Assembly: GCA_017590115.1 (NCBI GenBank)
Contig: JAGGNK010013114.1
Span: forward strand, 3,328,992 to 3,392,991
DNA length: 64,000 nt
Direction: 5' to 3'
DNA from: Montifringilla adamsi
Taxonomy: Eukaryota > Chordata > Aves > Passeriformes > Passeridae
Shown here: one piece after another, positions 1 through 13,200 of the stretch
Layout: every line of letters begins with the position of its first letter
How positions within the stretch are numbered: position 1 is the stretch's first letter
Made by a program: the position numbers and the translations under genes
Notes under the pieces: model-generated
Database searches by the model: none
What the model saw: the letters and a program-made list of their open reading frames with translations, nothing else
Told to the model about the DNA's origin: nothing

Positions 1-317
1 GGGGGATTTTAACAGCACCTTCAGATTCCATTATTCTATTTTGTCCTCTGTAGTCAGGATGCACTTATGGTAATGCATTCATTACTGGACCCTGATAGCC
101 CTGTTAATCCTCACACATGCAACTCCTTCCCAGAAGGTATTTTGTCACCAGGTATTTTGTCCTTAATGATCATTGTCATATAATTCCCTTTTTAATTTTA
201 CAGCAATAGCACAAATGAAATGAAGGAAAAAAAGATCACTTTAGTTCTAAATGCATATCAAATAGAAAATAAAAATGCTGACAGATTAGTAAAATATTCT
301 GTACATAGAAGACATAC

Positions 318-389
318 CCTAGTTTCTTTCAGAGAAGAATCAATTTCATCCTTATGCTGATGTATTTGATCTACATGAATCCTCCAATC
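318..389 (-). CDS. IFT57: IFT57 coding exon 7
   Basis: 72 nt, phase 0 at both ends. It encodes DWRIHVDQIHQHKDEIDSSL and then KETR, entering the coiled-coil half. It is the last IFT57 exon in the window; I see no further IFT57 coding sequence in 1-317. Confidence 0.93.
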
Positions 390-3300
390 CTAAAAAAGGC
401 ATCACAAATTAAAACACAGGTAAGTACAATTTCTATCCTTCTCTGGTTACAAAACAACGGCACATATGCAAAGCAGGGTCAGTTCTCTTTTATACTATTG
501 CCATGTATCATCCTGACACTGCCATGTTCATAGCCAGGGGCACTGGCTCAATGTGACACAATTTATAAATCTCCTAAATGTCACATGTGACACTCAGATC
601 CATAAACAAACACTCACATCCTCACTGACACCATAGTAGCTATGCTTTTTAGAGTCTGATCTTCATGGAGCTATTTCTGCTAGAAACCACTGTGGGCACA
701 AATACTAAAAATATTGATTTTAGCTGCACTAGTTCAGCTTATTCTTAGACAAAATGACTGCTTTTGATGCCCAACACCTACCAAATCTGGACTATCTGTT
801 CTTTCCTTTCTATTTCAGTCATTACTGTTACCAGGAAAAGAATGGAAAGAAGAGGCAGAAATACCAAAACTTAGTTTTGGTAACAGGATACAATTAGAAG
901 AAGCAAAATTATTTTCAGCTTCAAGATCATAGGAGCATACATGGACTCCGGGGTGGGGGCTGAGAAAAGGTGCTGTGAATTGGCCCTGCACACCAGGTAA
1001 TGAGTCACTAGAGAAAATGTGCTTACACTGTGTTTCACGTGTGCAGGAGACTCATGATCTCCTGTTGGTCTGGTGATAATTGCTCACAATTTGCCAAACT
1101 TTGGAGTTTAAATTAAAAAAACAGGTACACAACCCACCCCCACTTCTGTCCAGGACTTTATAATAAGTTCTAGTTTCTAGTGCCATTGATTAAACCATTA
1201 ATACTCCCCTGGTACTAGGTTTACATGCACAGCTTAGGAAACAGAATATGTTTTCTGGCACAATGGAAAAAGGCCAAACATTTTTCTCCAGTTATTTCTG
1301 AAAGAAGCTAGAAGAAGAAGAATCCTCTTTTTATGTTCATTTTGATATACTCCTTCATGCAAAGAGATAGTGCATTAAGCGGGAAGCTAGTAAACCTCAG
1401 ATCCTACAGTGGCTTTAATTTTTCATCTATGTCTTTATTAAGTTTTAATTCCTCACTGTAAGACTCAAGCATCATGTTCTCTGCAACAGATGGGCTTGCT
1501 GAGGATCACAGTAGAGTGGTTCAAGCCAGGCAATCCTTCACACAGAAAAATACAGAATGGTGTAAGACAGGCAAGCAGCTCAGCAGACAGTTGAAGGTTT
1601 CCCCAATTTTTGGCAAGGTAATTATCTTTCATTGTTTTCATGTATATGTATTGTATTGGTGTATGAATGCTGCAGATTGCTCCAACACTCCAACTACCTG
1701 GGTCACTGCAAATGAACAATTTCAATACTGCACTGACCTGTGTGTGCTACACAAGCTCTTGGAAACAATGCTTATGGCAATGCCAGGAGTAGGCCCTAGG
1801 TTTGGACCTGCCAAAGATGGATACCTACTTTTAAGCTGCTCATTCTAGACTCATTGAAATAGACTATGGAGAGAAATACACAGTTCTATGTAGCAGGCCC
1901 AGGGCCTGCAAGGCCTCCTTGGAGGTCAGAAGCCTGAGCGAGGAAATGCCAAGTCATGATGACTGGGCCTTAGAAGACCTTCTCTTCCGCCTTTGGACCC
2001 TGCTTATCTCTCTGTAAGCCTATAGCTCACTTTCCCCTGACCCTTACTATTGGACAATTTCCAAAACCCCTGTAGGGTATAAAGACCCCTAATTCTGCCT
2101 GGTTCAGCAGAAGAGCTGTCACTGAGAACCTTTGTGGAAGACCCCAATAAAGAATCCTGCAGAACCTTATAAAGCGCTTCTCCTCTCTCTCCCTGTGTCT
2201 GCTGCCAGGCACCTAGCAAGCAAAAAGAGCTAAAATCACAGAGCTGGTGATCACTAAGAGCTGAAATCGCTTAGGCTTGCTTGGCTGCCTGCAGCTGGGA
2301 TATAGGACCTGGTCTGAGCCTCCACTGAGTTATCCTGGCCACGGCACCCCACCGGGCACAGCCCAGCTGGAACCTGCAGTGGTAGTTCTAAGACATGACG
2401 AATTTCACCCTGAGACAGTTACCAGGATATGGTGAGCAAAAGCAGTTGAAAAAATGATCACTTCTATTCACTAATCATTAGGAGAGTTCAGGATGACTAG
2501 ACCAGGGTAAAGACCTACTTGATTGTAATGTAAAGTTCAGCAAGAGAAATTCCATACAATCACCCTTTCATGTGGTTAAAAAATGGAAGAGTTGAAAGGT
2601 AAGATCATCAGCTGTCCTCCAATGAGAAGTTTTAATAGTTGTTAAACTGAGGATATAATTTTTAGAAGTGTGAATACATTGGAAGTGTCAGATGACTGAA
2701 AAAAATCCCCACTGAATAAATATATAGAAATAAGGTGCCTTGTAAGCAGCAGAAAAAAATATGTAATATTGAAAAAACACCTTACTGAAAATTATTGCTT
2801 CTAGGGTCAAAGAAGTGACAAAGGTTCAGACAAGGTAGCACTGGAGAGCCCACTACTCACAGGTCTTTGCATGACAAAAGACAACAACTGCAAATGGAAA
2901 GTAAACAGTATCGACTGAAATCACATTTTAATCACTATATGTACACAAGCAAATCCATTCTTCCTTACCTTATTGTCAGTTCTGACTGTGACTTTCAACT
3001 GTGGAAGCACACGTTCCACTTCCAGATTCCACTCTGCTGCATCTGTTGTGGACTGTAAAATCTCTTCTTGCTTTGCAGTGTCATTCATGTTCTGTGTAAA
3101 AATCCCAAAGTTTATACATAAAATATTATTGTTATGCAATGAAATCACTATAATGGCTTGCAGTGTTAATATTTATATCCAGAATGATCTAGACTACAGA
3201 TTAAACAGATTTCTTTAATGGCTTTCTTTGAGTTCATAAAGATTTGGAATTAAAGTATATCTTCTCATCATACTTAAAACTGAAAACAATTAAATTTATA

Positions 3301-6300
3301 TATTAAGAAATTACAATACATCTCAGAAATGGTGTATGTATGTGGGATTAAATATATTCATGAAACTAATACCATGTTTCTCTAGAAGTCTCTGCAAAAA
3401 CTTTCTTGCAAATGTTCCCAGCAGCCCTTCAGTGATATCAGTTTAGAAACTCGCTGCACATTGTTCTTTCAAAATAATATTAATATACAATATCTGATTA
3501 ATTTCAGATGTTTGTTTTTTTTCAAGTAAAGACTATACAAGCATTTTAAGGTTTAAATCCAACAGACACAAATTGCTGCTACAGATGTAAAAATCTCTCA
3601 TGAGAGGACTAATGGGTAACAACTTACTGATCTGTACGTTTGTGCCTTTAAAACATTCAGGTCAATATAATTTTCTTCATTGTCTGACTCTTCTTCCTTA
3701 AGAGAAGTTTCAAAGCAAGATATCAGTAATTATTGCACAATCTTTCTCCATAATTTTATTTTGCAGGAGAACAAACCAAGAAGTATTAAGGTCCACATTT
3801 CTGAACAAAACAAGACATAGAGAATTTATGATATGGACCTTATGAAGAGACATAGTACCTGGGACAAGCTGGTAGATCAAAGCTACCCCGTATTTCCTCC
3901 AGAGCTCCACACTATTACAAAAATAAACCAACTGACCAACAAAACCCAAACCCTAAACCTGAAGCCTCTGACATCAAATGGCCCATTATCAACAGTTGTA
4001 TGGTAATTGTATTTTTTATGTATTTCTTGAAGCTCTACCTTAAAAATAAAGCTCCATCAAAACAAAAGCCAAACCACAACCAGACCTCAACAGTTTTCAA
4101 GATATTGTTTGCACAACGTATTTGAAGTTACAGAATGATGCCACATCTTAAGTGTGCAGAATAACACAACTGAAATTGAGGCAATTGCTTTTTTCTTGCC
4201 CATGAGACCACTCTGTTCACATACTCTGTAAATCTGTTATAGTCTCAAAATCCCCTTCTTCTGTGACTATGATCACCTGAGAGCTCATCACCCATAAGTT
4301 ATGATGCTTTCTCTGTGCATTAACCTTCATTTATGTATACTGTATTTCATCTGCCATTTTATCACCCAGACACTTCACCCTTATACACCTTGTCCCCCTC
4401 TTGACTATCTTTTCCACCAAAGTGAAATTTCATCATACACCTCCTTTCCACACAAATCACAAAAGCTGCAATAACACAGGTCTTAGGGTAAAATCCTTCA
4501 AGACTCACTGAAAACCTTGGAGCTTATTTCTCTTTCCTCTACTTTACCCAGTTTTTAACTAACAGGGACCACTATTTTCTTCTGGTATGTCTGACCCCAC
4601 ATCCCCTGAATACTTGCAAGAAATTAAGACTATATTAAGACTATCTTTTGCTAATGGACAATACATATTTGTGCAGCATTTGGAAGAACACACCACCAGA
4701 ACAAGAAGACTGGTTATCAGAAGTGAGAAACCAAATTGTGCAGATGTCCTTGCACACCCAGCCTCACTGCCTACTGCTGGCCACCTAATACAGCCTATCC
4801 CTGCTAGGCTTGTCTCTGTCAGCCTCATCATTTTTATTCAGAAGACTCAAAACCAAAGAACAATCAGTGAACCTCATTAACACTTAATTGCTGAAAATAC
4901 TGCTAAATTCAATTATGGATACAGATAATATCAATATACTGGCAGCAACAATGGACCAGGAAAAAAATTACATTGGCATGTAATTAATCCCTGTAGAACT
5001 ACCAGGGGCTCTAAAAAGTGAGCATCCTTTTGGTATGAACTGCCTGGTAATGTAATACCTAGTAAAGGAGTAACACCTCAGTGGTTTTATTAACACACAT
5101 ACATTCCAAAGAGCTAAAAGAACACATTAATTATGAAAATCATGGCCTAGGACAATACCTGAGAACAAACACAGAGGTTCTTTGAAGGATTTCAACTGTG
5201 CTTTAGTTAACTGTTTCATCCCCACTTCCCAATTTAAGCAGCTTAGACCTTAACAAGATAGAGAAAAGAGCAGACAGCTGACTGTTTTCCTATTTTAACC
5301 CTTTAGTTTAACATCGAGAGTAGATTTATCAGTAGAAAAGAAACAATTCTGAATCTCTGTGTTTTTAATGCATGGTTAGATTCCACTGCACATAAGAACA
5401 TACACTCTGTCTTGAGGAGTTAATCTGATCTGAAAAGCAACAAAAACCCTAAAGAGAATCTGACAATGCAGGAATAGAGCTGCAGGAAAAAAACTTAAAC
5501 AGCTAATTGAAAAGGCTTCTTAAACAAAGCCAAACAAAATGAACAGTGAATAAATATTTAATCATAGTTGACCAATACTAATATACCAAATAAACCTACT
5601 GCAACATCCTCTTCCAATTTACTAAGTGTTAATTCTGCATCATCTTCTGTTATTTCTTCTTCTTCTGGCTCTTCTGTTGGGTATGCTGGCCTGAAATTAA
5701 TTCAAAGAACAGAAGAGCTTTTAAACGCAATAAATTGTAAATACCTCTGCAAACAAAACATTTCTTGAGAAAAATGGATGATATGGAACATACCTAGACA
5801 GTGATTAATTTTCACAACTGAAATAAATATATACTCTGCCTTGAAAGTCTTGTTCATCTTGGACTGTCTTAAAAGTAAAGGCAGTACAGTACATTCACAC
5901 TACAAAGTCATCTAGGAAGTAAATTTTGGGGTTTTTTCTCTATTGGTCTAAGCTCTTAAAATTCAAGTGCAACTCACCACAGGCTTATTTGCAACCTACA
6001 GTGGAATTTGTGTACCAAAGAGAAGTAACAGTAAAATAATTCCAAGGTAGAAATTACTTTGCTGTATCCATTTCAAAACCCACTGGAGGAAAAGAATAAA
6101 ATAAAGAACACTTTTAAAGACATTTTCATATATTTGAGATTATCTGTCATCTAATTTGTCCTAAGATTTCCTTCAGATTAAATAAAATTACTCTAGTCTA
6201 CTTGTAACATGATCATACTGTGCACAACCCAAGAAATTTACTACTGATTGACAGAACCTAAAAGGACATTACATGTTTCAACTTAAATATCAGATTAACA

Positions 6301-9300
6301 AGGAGTTATGTAGGGAAATAACAACAACAACAAAAAAGTCATCAGTTAAATCTTAATCAGCTAAGTCTATAATGGACCAAACTCAGCCTTGCTGACAACA
6401 GGCCAGTTGTGTAAAATTGCATTAGGAATTAATTGGTCACCCTGCTTCAAGCCTAGTTGAATTTTCCATCTCATGAAATGTCAAGTAAAACGTTTTTAGT
6501 CATTCCTATGTTTTATCTTACCACTACAACTTACATCTGTTTGCTGGAAAACAATGCATAAGGGAGGATGCTTAGAAGTGTACTGTACCTTTTCCAGCTA
6601 AACCCAGTGTGTTTCAAGGCTTCTTCAGCTAAACAATCAAGAACATAGCACACTTGCTCACCGCAGCCTGTCTTTAATTTTGAGGGAGGAAAATCCACAG
6701 GCCTTCCCTAAAATAAAGAGACAGGCTAGAGTTTACTAATGGCCTAACAACCCGAATTTCCTCAAAGGGAGGTAAGTTTTGTACACTAAAACCAAAGTGT
6801 TCCTTGAATATGAGATTTTATTAATGACAATTTACATTCTTCTCCTATGCAGCTCCAGTGAGGCAACAAAAGGAAAAGCAAACAAAGCCAAGAAACAGAG
6901 GCAGTGTAGAAGTCTTTAAGCATATGGTAAGAGCATACTCCCAGGTAGCAGAAGAGGCAGAAGCCACAAGGGATCTGGATGGTCAAGCACACAAGTGACA
7001 ATGCAAAGTAAGAACAGCTACAGAGAAACTCAAGTATTGAGACAAAACTACCAACTTTGCAACAGCGTCCTGTTTTCTCTAGATTTTACTTATAAAATAT
7101 TTTAATTTATTGCTGTCATGCAGAACAAACATAGTGGTTTGATATAGTTTAACTCCTTCAGAGAACAGTGTCCTTAACATCATTCACAACTGCACCAGAG
7201 TATAATCTTCCATAAGATCACACTTCTTGTCAGTTGATTATAGTCTCCTGACCTTTGGAGTTTGGCTTTTTATCTTACTTTTTTTTTTTTTTTTAATTAA
7301 AAAAAAAATCTCAGTAGTTCCTGGCAGTTTGTACAACCTTTTACTCCTTAAAAGAAAAAGAAAAAAGAAGAAGAAAACACAAACACTATTCTAAACCACT
7401 TCCTACACTACAAATTAAGTCATTGACCTTGGCCGGAGCAGGATCACAGACTGTGTAACCTTCCAGATGAAATCTCTGAAAATCATGCTATTATAAATGA
7501 GCAACATATGTGGCACTACAAAAGGTAAGCCTAGTTTAATCCATTTTACAGACTGCAGAACAAAACTAACTGGAATCGTTTATAAGACATTTTTGTAGTG
7601 CTAAAAAAATAGCAAGTAGGTACAGCCTATGTAAACTTCCAATTAACTAAGTAACACAGTACAAACTTACAGCTAGGAAAAGTCTGTCCAGTCCTTGGGA
7701 CCAGACCCAGGAGAACAGTGTGTGACTGCTGTTTTTTCTGAAGGGAATGCAGGCGTTTGCAACACACTTGGGGAGAGAGCGCGTGTGACACTCACAAAGG
7801 ACCGCAGCTCTGAGAGCACGTTCGAAATCACTGCGTTGGGGTCATCGTACTCCTGCGGCTGCTCGAAGGGATGTCCCGCTTTGCTGATCAGCCAGGCAGC
7901 AAGCGTGCAGAACATGAAGAACTGCTCACCGGGGTTGGTGGGCAGCGCAAAGTAGTGCCTGTTTAAAAAGGGGGCAAATGGTACACATTGTGAGTTTCTG
8001 GAGCTCTTACAACGTTACCGGTGAGCACAGGCTACAGAGCAGTTTCTTTACCCAGTTTTCTTAATGAGCAAGCCATCTGAACAAAAACCAGGATGCCTAG
8101 TTTCACACATAACCACAGCAGACTAAGATTTCTACATCCAGCTTGCTTATTTCCAGCTTTGAGTAAGTTATTAGTCAACACCAGACTTGGCTGCCAAGTT
8201 CCCCAAATCACCTGTCCTTCACACTTTCCTCAAGAAACGCAGGAGGATGGTATTCCTACGTCTGCAAATTCAGCTCTGATCAGGAGCATGTTTTGAACTG
8301 ATCCTTCCACCTGTCCTTACCTACTGTGCTTTGGGTTGCTTTGGAGAGCAATGAAAACTGGATCTGACTTGGATCACACCAAATTCAAATATGTGGTCCT
8401 AACAAGAATTCAGTCCATAGAACCAGACCACCCCCTGAAGTATAAATTACATGCACACTGGATACTGGGAACTTCTGGAAATGCTTCCCTTTACCAACAC
8501 AGCTACTCACTAAGATACACAAAGGTCTGCTGTCCTGCTCCAAACATTCCAGTGGTTCAACAGCAGGCTAGAACTAATTTACAGCCACTGTGCTCATACT
8601 TGAGCCTCCTTCCCAAAAAGGGGGTAACTTGGACCCCCTTACCAAACTGTTGCTTATAAGAAGCTTAATTCTGGGACACCCTGCAGTCACAGAGCCTGGC
8701 TGAAAGTGATGGATGGGTTTGAAAGTTATTTGGGCATTTGGATATTGGGAGCGCACTGGCCCTGTTTCCCAGGCTTCCCGTCTCCAGCATAATTTAAAAG
8801 GCATAAAAAAAGTTACATATGAAACAAGTATATATGGAATACGAAACCCCAGCCTTAACAAAAACGAGTCCAAGACGCTCTTTGTATAGGGTAAAAAATA
8901 TACATACACCATGAATAGCTACCCCGCATTCAAGACATTTAGAGTTATTTTGAACATCTTGGAATTTAGGCAGAGCTATTTTCTGCAGAAGAGGTAGAAT
9001 TTAGGTAGAATTACTTTTGCACAGGTACCCGGGCATGCAGATACCCAGTACTTGCCGGGGGCAGGGAAGGTCAAGGGACTATTTACTTATCCCATCTCTG
9101 CCTATCGCGGGGCCTCGCGTTCTGAAAGCTTCCAGCTTACACGGGAAGCTTCGCTACTGGCTGGTTTTCCCAGGCATCCGGCCGTGCAGGCCCTTGGCTA
9201 GGCTCCGTCGGCCCGGAGGGATTCCCTCCGGCCGCCCTCCGCCCGCGGAGGAGGCGCGGGTCAGAAGCACCTGGATAGAGGCCGCATGTTGTGGCGCCGC

Positions 9301-9455
9301 AGCGCCTCCTCTTCGTAGCTCAGCAGTTTCAGCTTGTCCAGCAGGTCCTCCATGAGCACGAACATATGAAAAGCCGCACCGGGGCCGCGCTCCGCCGGCA
9401 CCTCCTCGCTGCGCTCCCACTCCCCGCGCCGGGCGGGAGCGCCCTCTTCCGCCAT
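318..9455 (-). CDS. IFT57: IFT57, intraflagellar transport protein 57 (coding exons 1-7, 3' end outside window)
   Basis: IFT57 is a subunit of the IFT-B complex that carries cargo along ciliary microtubules. Seven exons splice in frame on the minus strand: 9271-9455, 7796-7958, 6589-6707, 5600-5690, 3628-3696, 2969-3091 and 318-389 (822 nt, 274 codons of about 430 in vertebrate orthologues). All junctions are GT-AG and phases agree. The start is an ATG at 9453-9455 with A at -3 and G at +4. The N-terminal part is the calponin-homology-like (NN-CH) domain (exons 1-3). An acidic linker (exon 4-5) and a conserved block ending TVRTDNK then DWRIHVDQ follow. The coiled-coil C-terminus should lie left of position 1. 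Introns (390-2968, 3092-3627, 3697-5599, 5691-6588, 6708-7795, 7959-9270) hold one solo LTR and otherwise nothing I recognise. The gene is divergent from HHLA2. Confidence 0.95.
1889..2383 (+). mobile_element. Solo LTR of an endogenous retrovirus, in IFT57 intron 6
   Basis: A 495-bp block starting TGTAGCAGG is flanked by the same 7-base word, AGTTCTA, at 1882-1888 and 2384-2390, which looks like a target-site duplication. Inside, a TATAAA box (2078-2083) is followed 63 bp later by an AATAAA signal (2146-2151), the U3-R order of an LTR in plus orientation. No internal retroviral genes are present. The 3' terminus reads GGT rather than the usual CA, so the exact end may be off by a few bases. 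Confidence 0.75.
2969..3091 (-). CDS. IFT57: IFT57 coding exon 6
   Basis: 123 nt, phase 0 at both ends. It encodes NMNDTAKQEEILQSTTDAAE and then WNLEVERVLPQLKVTVRTDN plus K, a highly conserved IFT57 block. The acceptor is ttacacag. Confidence 0.96.
3628..3696 (-). CDS. IFT57: IFT57 coding exon 5
   Basis: 69 nt, phase 0 at both ends. It encodes EEESDNEENYIDLNVLKAQT followed by YRS. The mammalian counterpart is almost identical. The donor is gtaagt. Confidence 0.93.
5600..5690 (-). CDS. IFT57: IFT57 coding exon 4
   Basis: 91 nt, phase 2 to 0. It encodes an acidic linker, PAYPTEEPEEEEITEDDAEL and then TLSKLEEDVA. I chose the gtaggt donor at 5599 because it keeps the next exon in frame; a second GT four bases downstream would shift the frame. 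Confidence 0.88.
6589..6707 (-). CDS. IFT57: IFT57 coding exon 3
   Basis: 119 nt, phase 0 to 2. It encodes GRPVDFPPSKLKTGCGEQVC, continuing CYVLDCLAEEALKHTGFSWK. This completes the CH-like domain. The donor is gtacag. Confidence 0.95.
7796..7958 (-). CDS. IFT57: IFT57 coding exon 2
   Basis: 163 nt, phase 2 to 0. It encodes HYFALPTNPGEQFFMFCTLA and then a segment with FEQPQEYDDPNAVISN, near-identical to mammalian IFT57. The acceptor is tttaaacag and the donor gtgagt. Confidence 0.95.
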
Positions 9456-9790
9456 CTTGACTCGTAACCACAGCGACACAGGCGGGCCCGCCCCGCCGCT
9501 GAGGGCTCGGGGCGGTGCCGAGGAGGCCCCACAGCCAACCCGCGCGGAGCGGAGTTTTCACCTTTCAGCTCTTCAGGCACGCGAGGGGAGCTGGTCAACT
9601 TTCAAACTTTTCTCCCTTCCCGAAGACAAACGTCGGAGCGCCTCGCTCCGGGCAGGTGCGGAGCGGGCAGCGACGGTAGGCTCACGGGCTGAGGTGCGGT
9701 GCTCTGCAGCCGGAGGTGCGGAAAAGTGAGTCCGGCTGGACGGGCCCTGGGGCGGGGTGGGGAAGGCAGCGGGTGGGAAAGCTCCGCTTC
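9090..9790. promoter_or_regulatory. CpG island and promoter region of IFT57
   Basis: GC content and CpG density rise sharply here compared with the AT-rich flanks. The IFT57 start codon and exon 1 lie inside. This fits a housekeeping CpG-island promoter firing on the minus strand, with transcription probably starting between about 9460 and 9700. No TATA box is evident. Whether it also drives a plus-strand transcript toward HHLA2 cannot be told from sequence. Confidence 0.75.
9271..9455 (-). CDS. IFT57: IFT57 coding exon 1
   Basis: 185 nt, phase 0 to 2, donor at 9270. It encodes the initiator Met, a poorly conserved Ala/Glu/Arg-rich leader and then the conserved stretch GPGAAFHMFVLMEDLLDKLK, matching the start of the vertebrate IFT57 CH-like domain. 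It lies inside the CpG island. Confidence 0.93.
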
Positions 9791-9794
9791 CCGG

Positions 9795-10285
9795 GAATGT
9801 GCTTGGCACTGGTGAAGCACCTCGAGTGCTGTGTCCAGCTCTGGACACCTCACTACCAGACAGACTTTGAGGTGCTGGAGCGTGTCCAGAGAAGGGCGAG
9901 GGAGCTGGTGAAGGGTGTGAAGTGCAGCTCTCATGAGGAGCCGCTCGGGTAAGACCTTACCAGTCTTTACAACTTCCTGAATGGAAGTTGTAGCCAGGTG
10001 GGGAGCGGTCTGTTCTCCCAGTTAACTAGTAACAGGACAAGAGGACGTACCCTCAAGCTGTGTCAGGGGGCGTTTAGACTGGATATTGGGAGGAATTTCC
10101 CCACTGAAGGGGTTTTCAAGCATTGCAGTGAGCTGCCCAGGTACGTCACCGTCCCTGAAAATGTTCAAGAAACCACTGGACATGTCACTTAATGCCATGA
10201 TCTAGTTGAGAAGCTCATCAGTCAGAGGTTGGACTCGATGGTCTCAGAGGCCGTTTCCAACTGAAATGACTCTGTGAATGCAAGA
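9795..10285 (+). mobile_element. CR1 LINE fragment (3' portion)
   Basis: The block carries the hallmark CR1 3' sequence: the CTCGAGTGCTGTGTCCAG segment, the TACAACTTCCTGAATGGAAG segment, the GGATATTGGGAGGAATTTC segment and the tail GTTGGACTCGATGGTCTCAG. It is 5'-truncated and diverged. The open frames inside it are not genes. It abuts the IFT57 CpG island. Confidence 0.9.
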
Positions 10286-13200
10286 CACACCTCGCCTCTC
10301 TACTCCTAGCACCAGCCAAAGTTTTTGAGGGGACGCACCCCTTCTTGCCATTTCTTCCTTCATTTTGTTTGGGGTTTTTTGTAAGCCCTCTTCCCGAAAA
10401 TACTTCAGTTGTTTTGTTCTGCTGGAAACCAGATGGCACAGACAAGTCTTGAATTGTCCAGAGAGAATAAGTCACTGTTAAAATATTGTTAGAAAATAAT
10501 TGCCTAACCCTGCAGGCAACCCTATGCACCTACCTGTTGTTTCAGGTGACCAGCTTTTTGAGAAGAGTGTCATGGTTACTTTTACCTTACGTTCCTCCTG
10601 AGCCCTCAGGGCTCTGACCTCTCTCCCGGTGCCAGGTTCCTAATTCCTTTAGAGAACTGGCGCTGTCGCTGCCTCCCCGAGCGCGTTAGGAATGGCATCG
10701 TGACTGCTGTAAGCCTTCTACTGCTCACTCATTTCCTCTCTTACAGCTTGCAGGAACTTTGGGTTTGCCAGGCAAAAGAAATGGTTAAGAGAAAAAGTTT
10801 TTTAAGCCCGGAGAAGGGAACATAAAAGGTGTGAAATCTTCACGTGTGTCGAATAGTAGATCTCACTGTAAAATTAGCTGCTTCCCTTAAAGGGATGGCA
10901 CGGACTTTTATGTTAGCTACTGGAGCTCTGAGCCATGCGGGTGGATCAGAGTGCAGCTGGAGAGAGGCAAAGACCAACAGCAAGAGAGATTGTGGAAATT
11001 TTTTTCCATTCGGAGTATTTCTCAACAACTGAAGTATGGAGTTAACTTTTAAGTTGTAAGGGTTTCATTGTGGGGAGACAGAGAATGATTTCTCTGTTTT
11101 ACTGTGAAATCCTCTGAAGATTCAGTGAGGAAATTCTAGAAAGCTGGTAGCATTGTGGCAAGAGACTTTAGCAGTATGTGATTAACATGTCTTTTTGAGA
11201 ATTTTACATGTTTGTTTTTCTTGTTTGCTTGTTGGTAAAAATTAAAATCTTCTGGTATTTCGCAGTCCTGGTAAGTGTGTCCCTGTTTGAAATGTGTTGT
11301 TGTTAAGTTGCATTGAAAAGGAATAAATCAGAATCCTTTGTACTAAGAAATAAATAAAATTTATTTGAAAGGAGGATAGTTCAATATGTGTATCTGCTCT
11401 CAAAGAGGTCACAAAGTACACTGAGCAGCCACCAATCCCAATGGCTCTTTGCTGTAGGAGTACTCTGATCAAGTTTCAGCTTGACTGTAGAGCTCAAAAA
11501 TGAGGAAATACTTGGATACAGTTTGGTCACTGATTAACAGAAGAAAGAGAAAGCATGTGTTCTTTTCCTGTAGTGGCCAAAGCAAATCCCCCTACCATTA
11601 TTTGAGCTGTTCAGTATGTCTTTGGAGATGCATTTTAGCACCTTGCCTTGCTTCTCAGAAACCCTGGCTGAGCTGCTTTCCAGTTGAGCCTGTGGTGATT
11701 CTGTATGAAATAATTCTGAAAACTAGAGCATCAGTAACTAACATGACTACAGTGAACTTAATTCTACTTGTGCACATTATTTCATATTGATGTTTCACTA
11801 CAAAGCCTTAGGGCATGACTTCTTGGTTGTGCTACTTACGTCTGTGACAAACAGGTGTTGTTTGTTTGTTGAATGTTTGTTCAGTACTTTGCAGTGTGAA
11901 TCTAATTATCAGCATACACACACGTTATTCCTGTAAGACCCCAGAACTTGCTGGAAAGACTGGCCAGAACCTACACTCCTCAGATTTTTCTACAGACCGG
12001 CATACATTTTTCTCTAATGGGAAGATCCAAAGCTACGGTTTGTGCTGAACATGAAAATTTTCAGTTAAGTGGTTGTAGCTGTTGTATTTTGGAGCAGGGT
12101 TATGGGGCACAGCTAGAAAGTGGGAGGCAGTGTGCACTGTCCATTCAGCCCCCAAAGGTGTCACAGAGGTACCACTGGAACCATGTTACTCTCAGAGCAT
12201 CACTGCCAGTGAAAGGTGACATGTCATTAAACATGGCAGATCCCTCACTAAGAGAAATATAACATTGATTACAGTTTCTGAAATTCAAACAGCAAGCACA
12301 GTATATTTTGTTGATCAAGATGGAAGTGATAGGTAAATAAGCAAAAAATCCAATAAAACATTATGTGCCCCACTTGCCAGTGCAAGGGGTAAAGAAGATA
12401 GATACTGGCAATTGTTGCTTACATGGAACAAAATTATATATCAAATGTTTATTTTACCATTAGTTCTAGTTCTGTGTCAGATTCAATGTTTTGATGCCTC
12501 TGTTCTTTTTTTGTTTTGTTCAGGTTTTTTCTCCTAAAAGAATAGTGAGAATACATAAAACAAGCATGCTACCTTTTCAAAAGAAATAATACTCAAATAT
12601 CTTTGGAATTTAAGATTCATGTCCACCACAAATACAGTCTCAGACACCAGTCAAAATTGCTCATAATACTAAAAGGTCTGGCTAGCAAGCCTGGCTAAAC
12701 CAGTTCAAAATGGTGCCTATAGCTGCCTTCTGGGGAGAAAAAAAGGACTAGGGAAAAGCCATTAAAGTTTTTTCAAGTTACTTGATTCATGAGGTAATTT
12801 CTCCACTGGGGTATGCTGTATTTTAGGATAAGACTGCATTCTTCCTCCACTCAGGTAATAGTTACAGTAAGGTTATTCTTTTTCTGTTATGCATGAGAGG
12901 TTCCAGTTCATTGCTGTCTGACAAAACAAAAGATACGATGAGTCTCCTCCTCCTTTGCATTCAAACCCTAGATTTCCATGCACTCCTTTTTGAAAGTATA
13001 AAAAGTGTGAAAAATTCTCTATATCTGCAGTATTTGCAAATGCAATTAAATTTCCCACCCCAGAAAGTCAAATGTTGCAGTAATCAGAAAAATATTTTAA
13101 AAAGTAAAGAAAATCAGGCTTGACAAGGGACATCTTACATACTTTTGTAAATTTTACTTGACCAGTTTTCCTTGGTGTCCTGCTCAGGAATGAGGAAGAT

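Noticed and set aside
1465..1848. Overlapping open frames of 86 and 124 codons left of the LTR
   Set aside because: No recognisable domain or splice context; they lie in an IFT57 intron.
9017..9934. Several overlapping open frames on both strands around the IFT57 start
   Set aside because: They are products of GC-rich CpG-island sequence and the adjoining CR1. Only the IFT57 exon 1 frame has homology.
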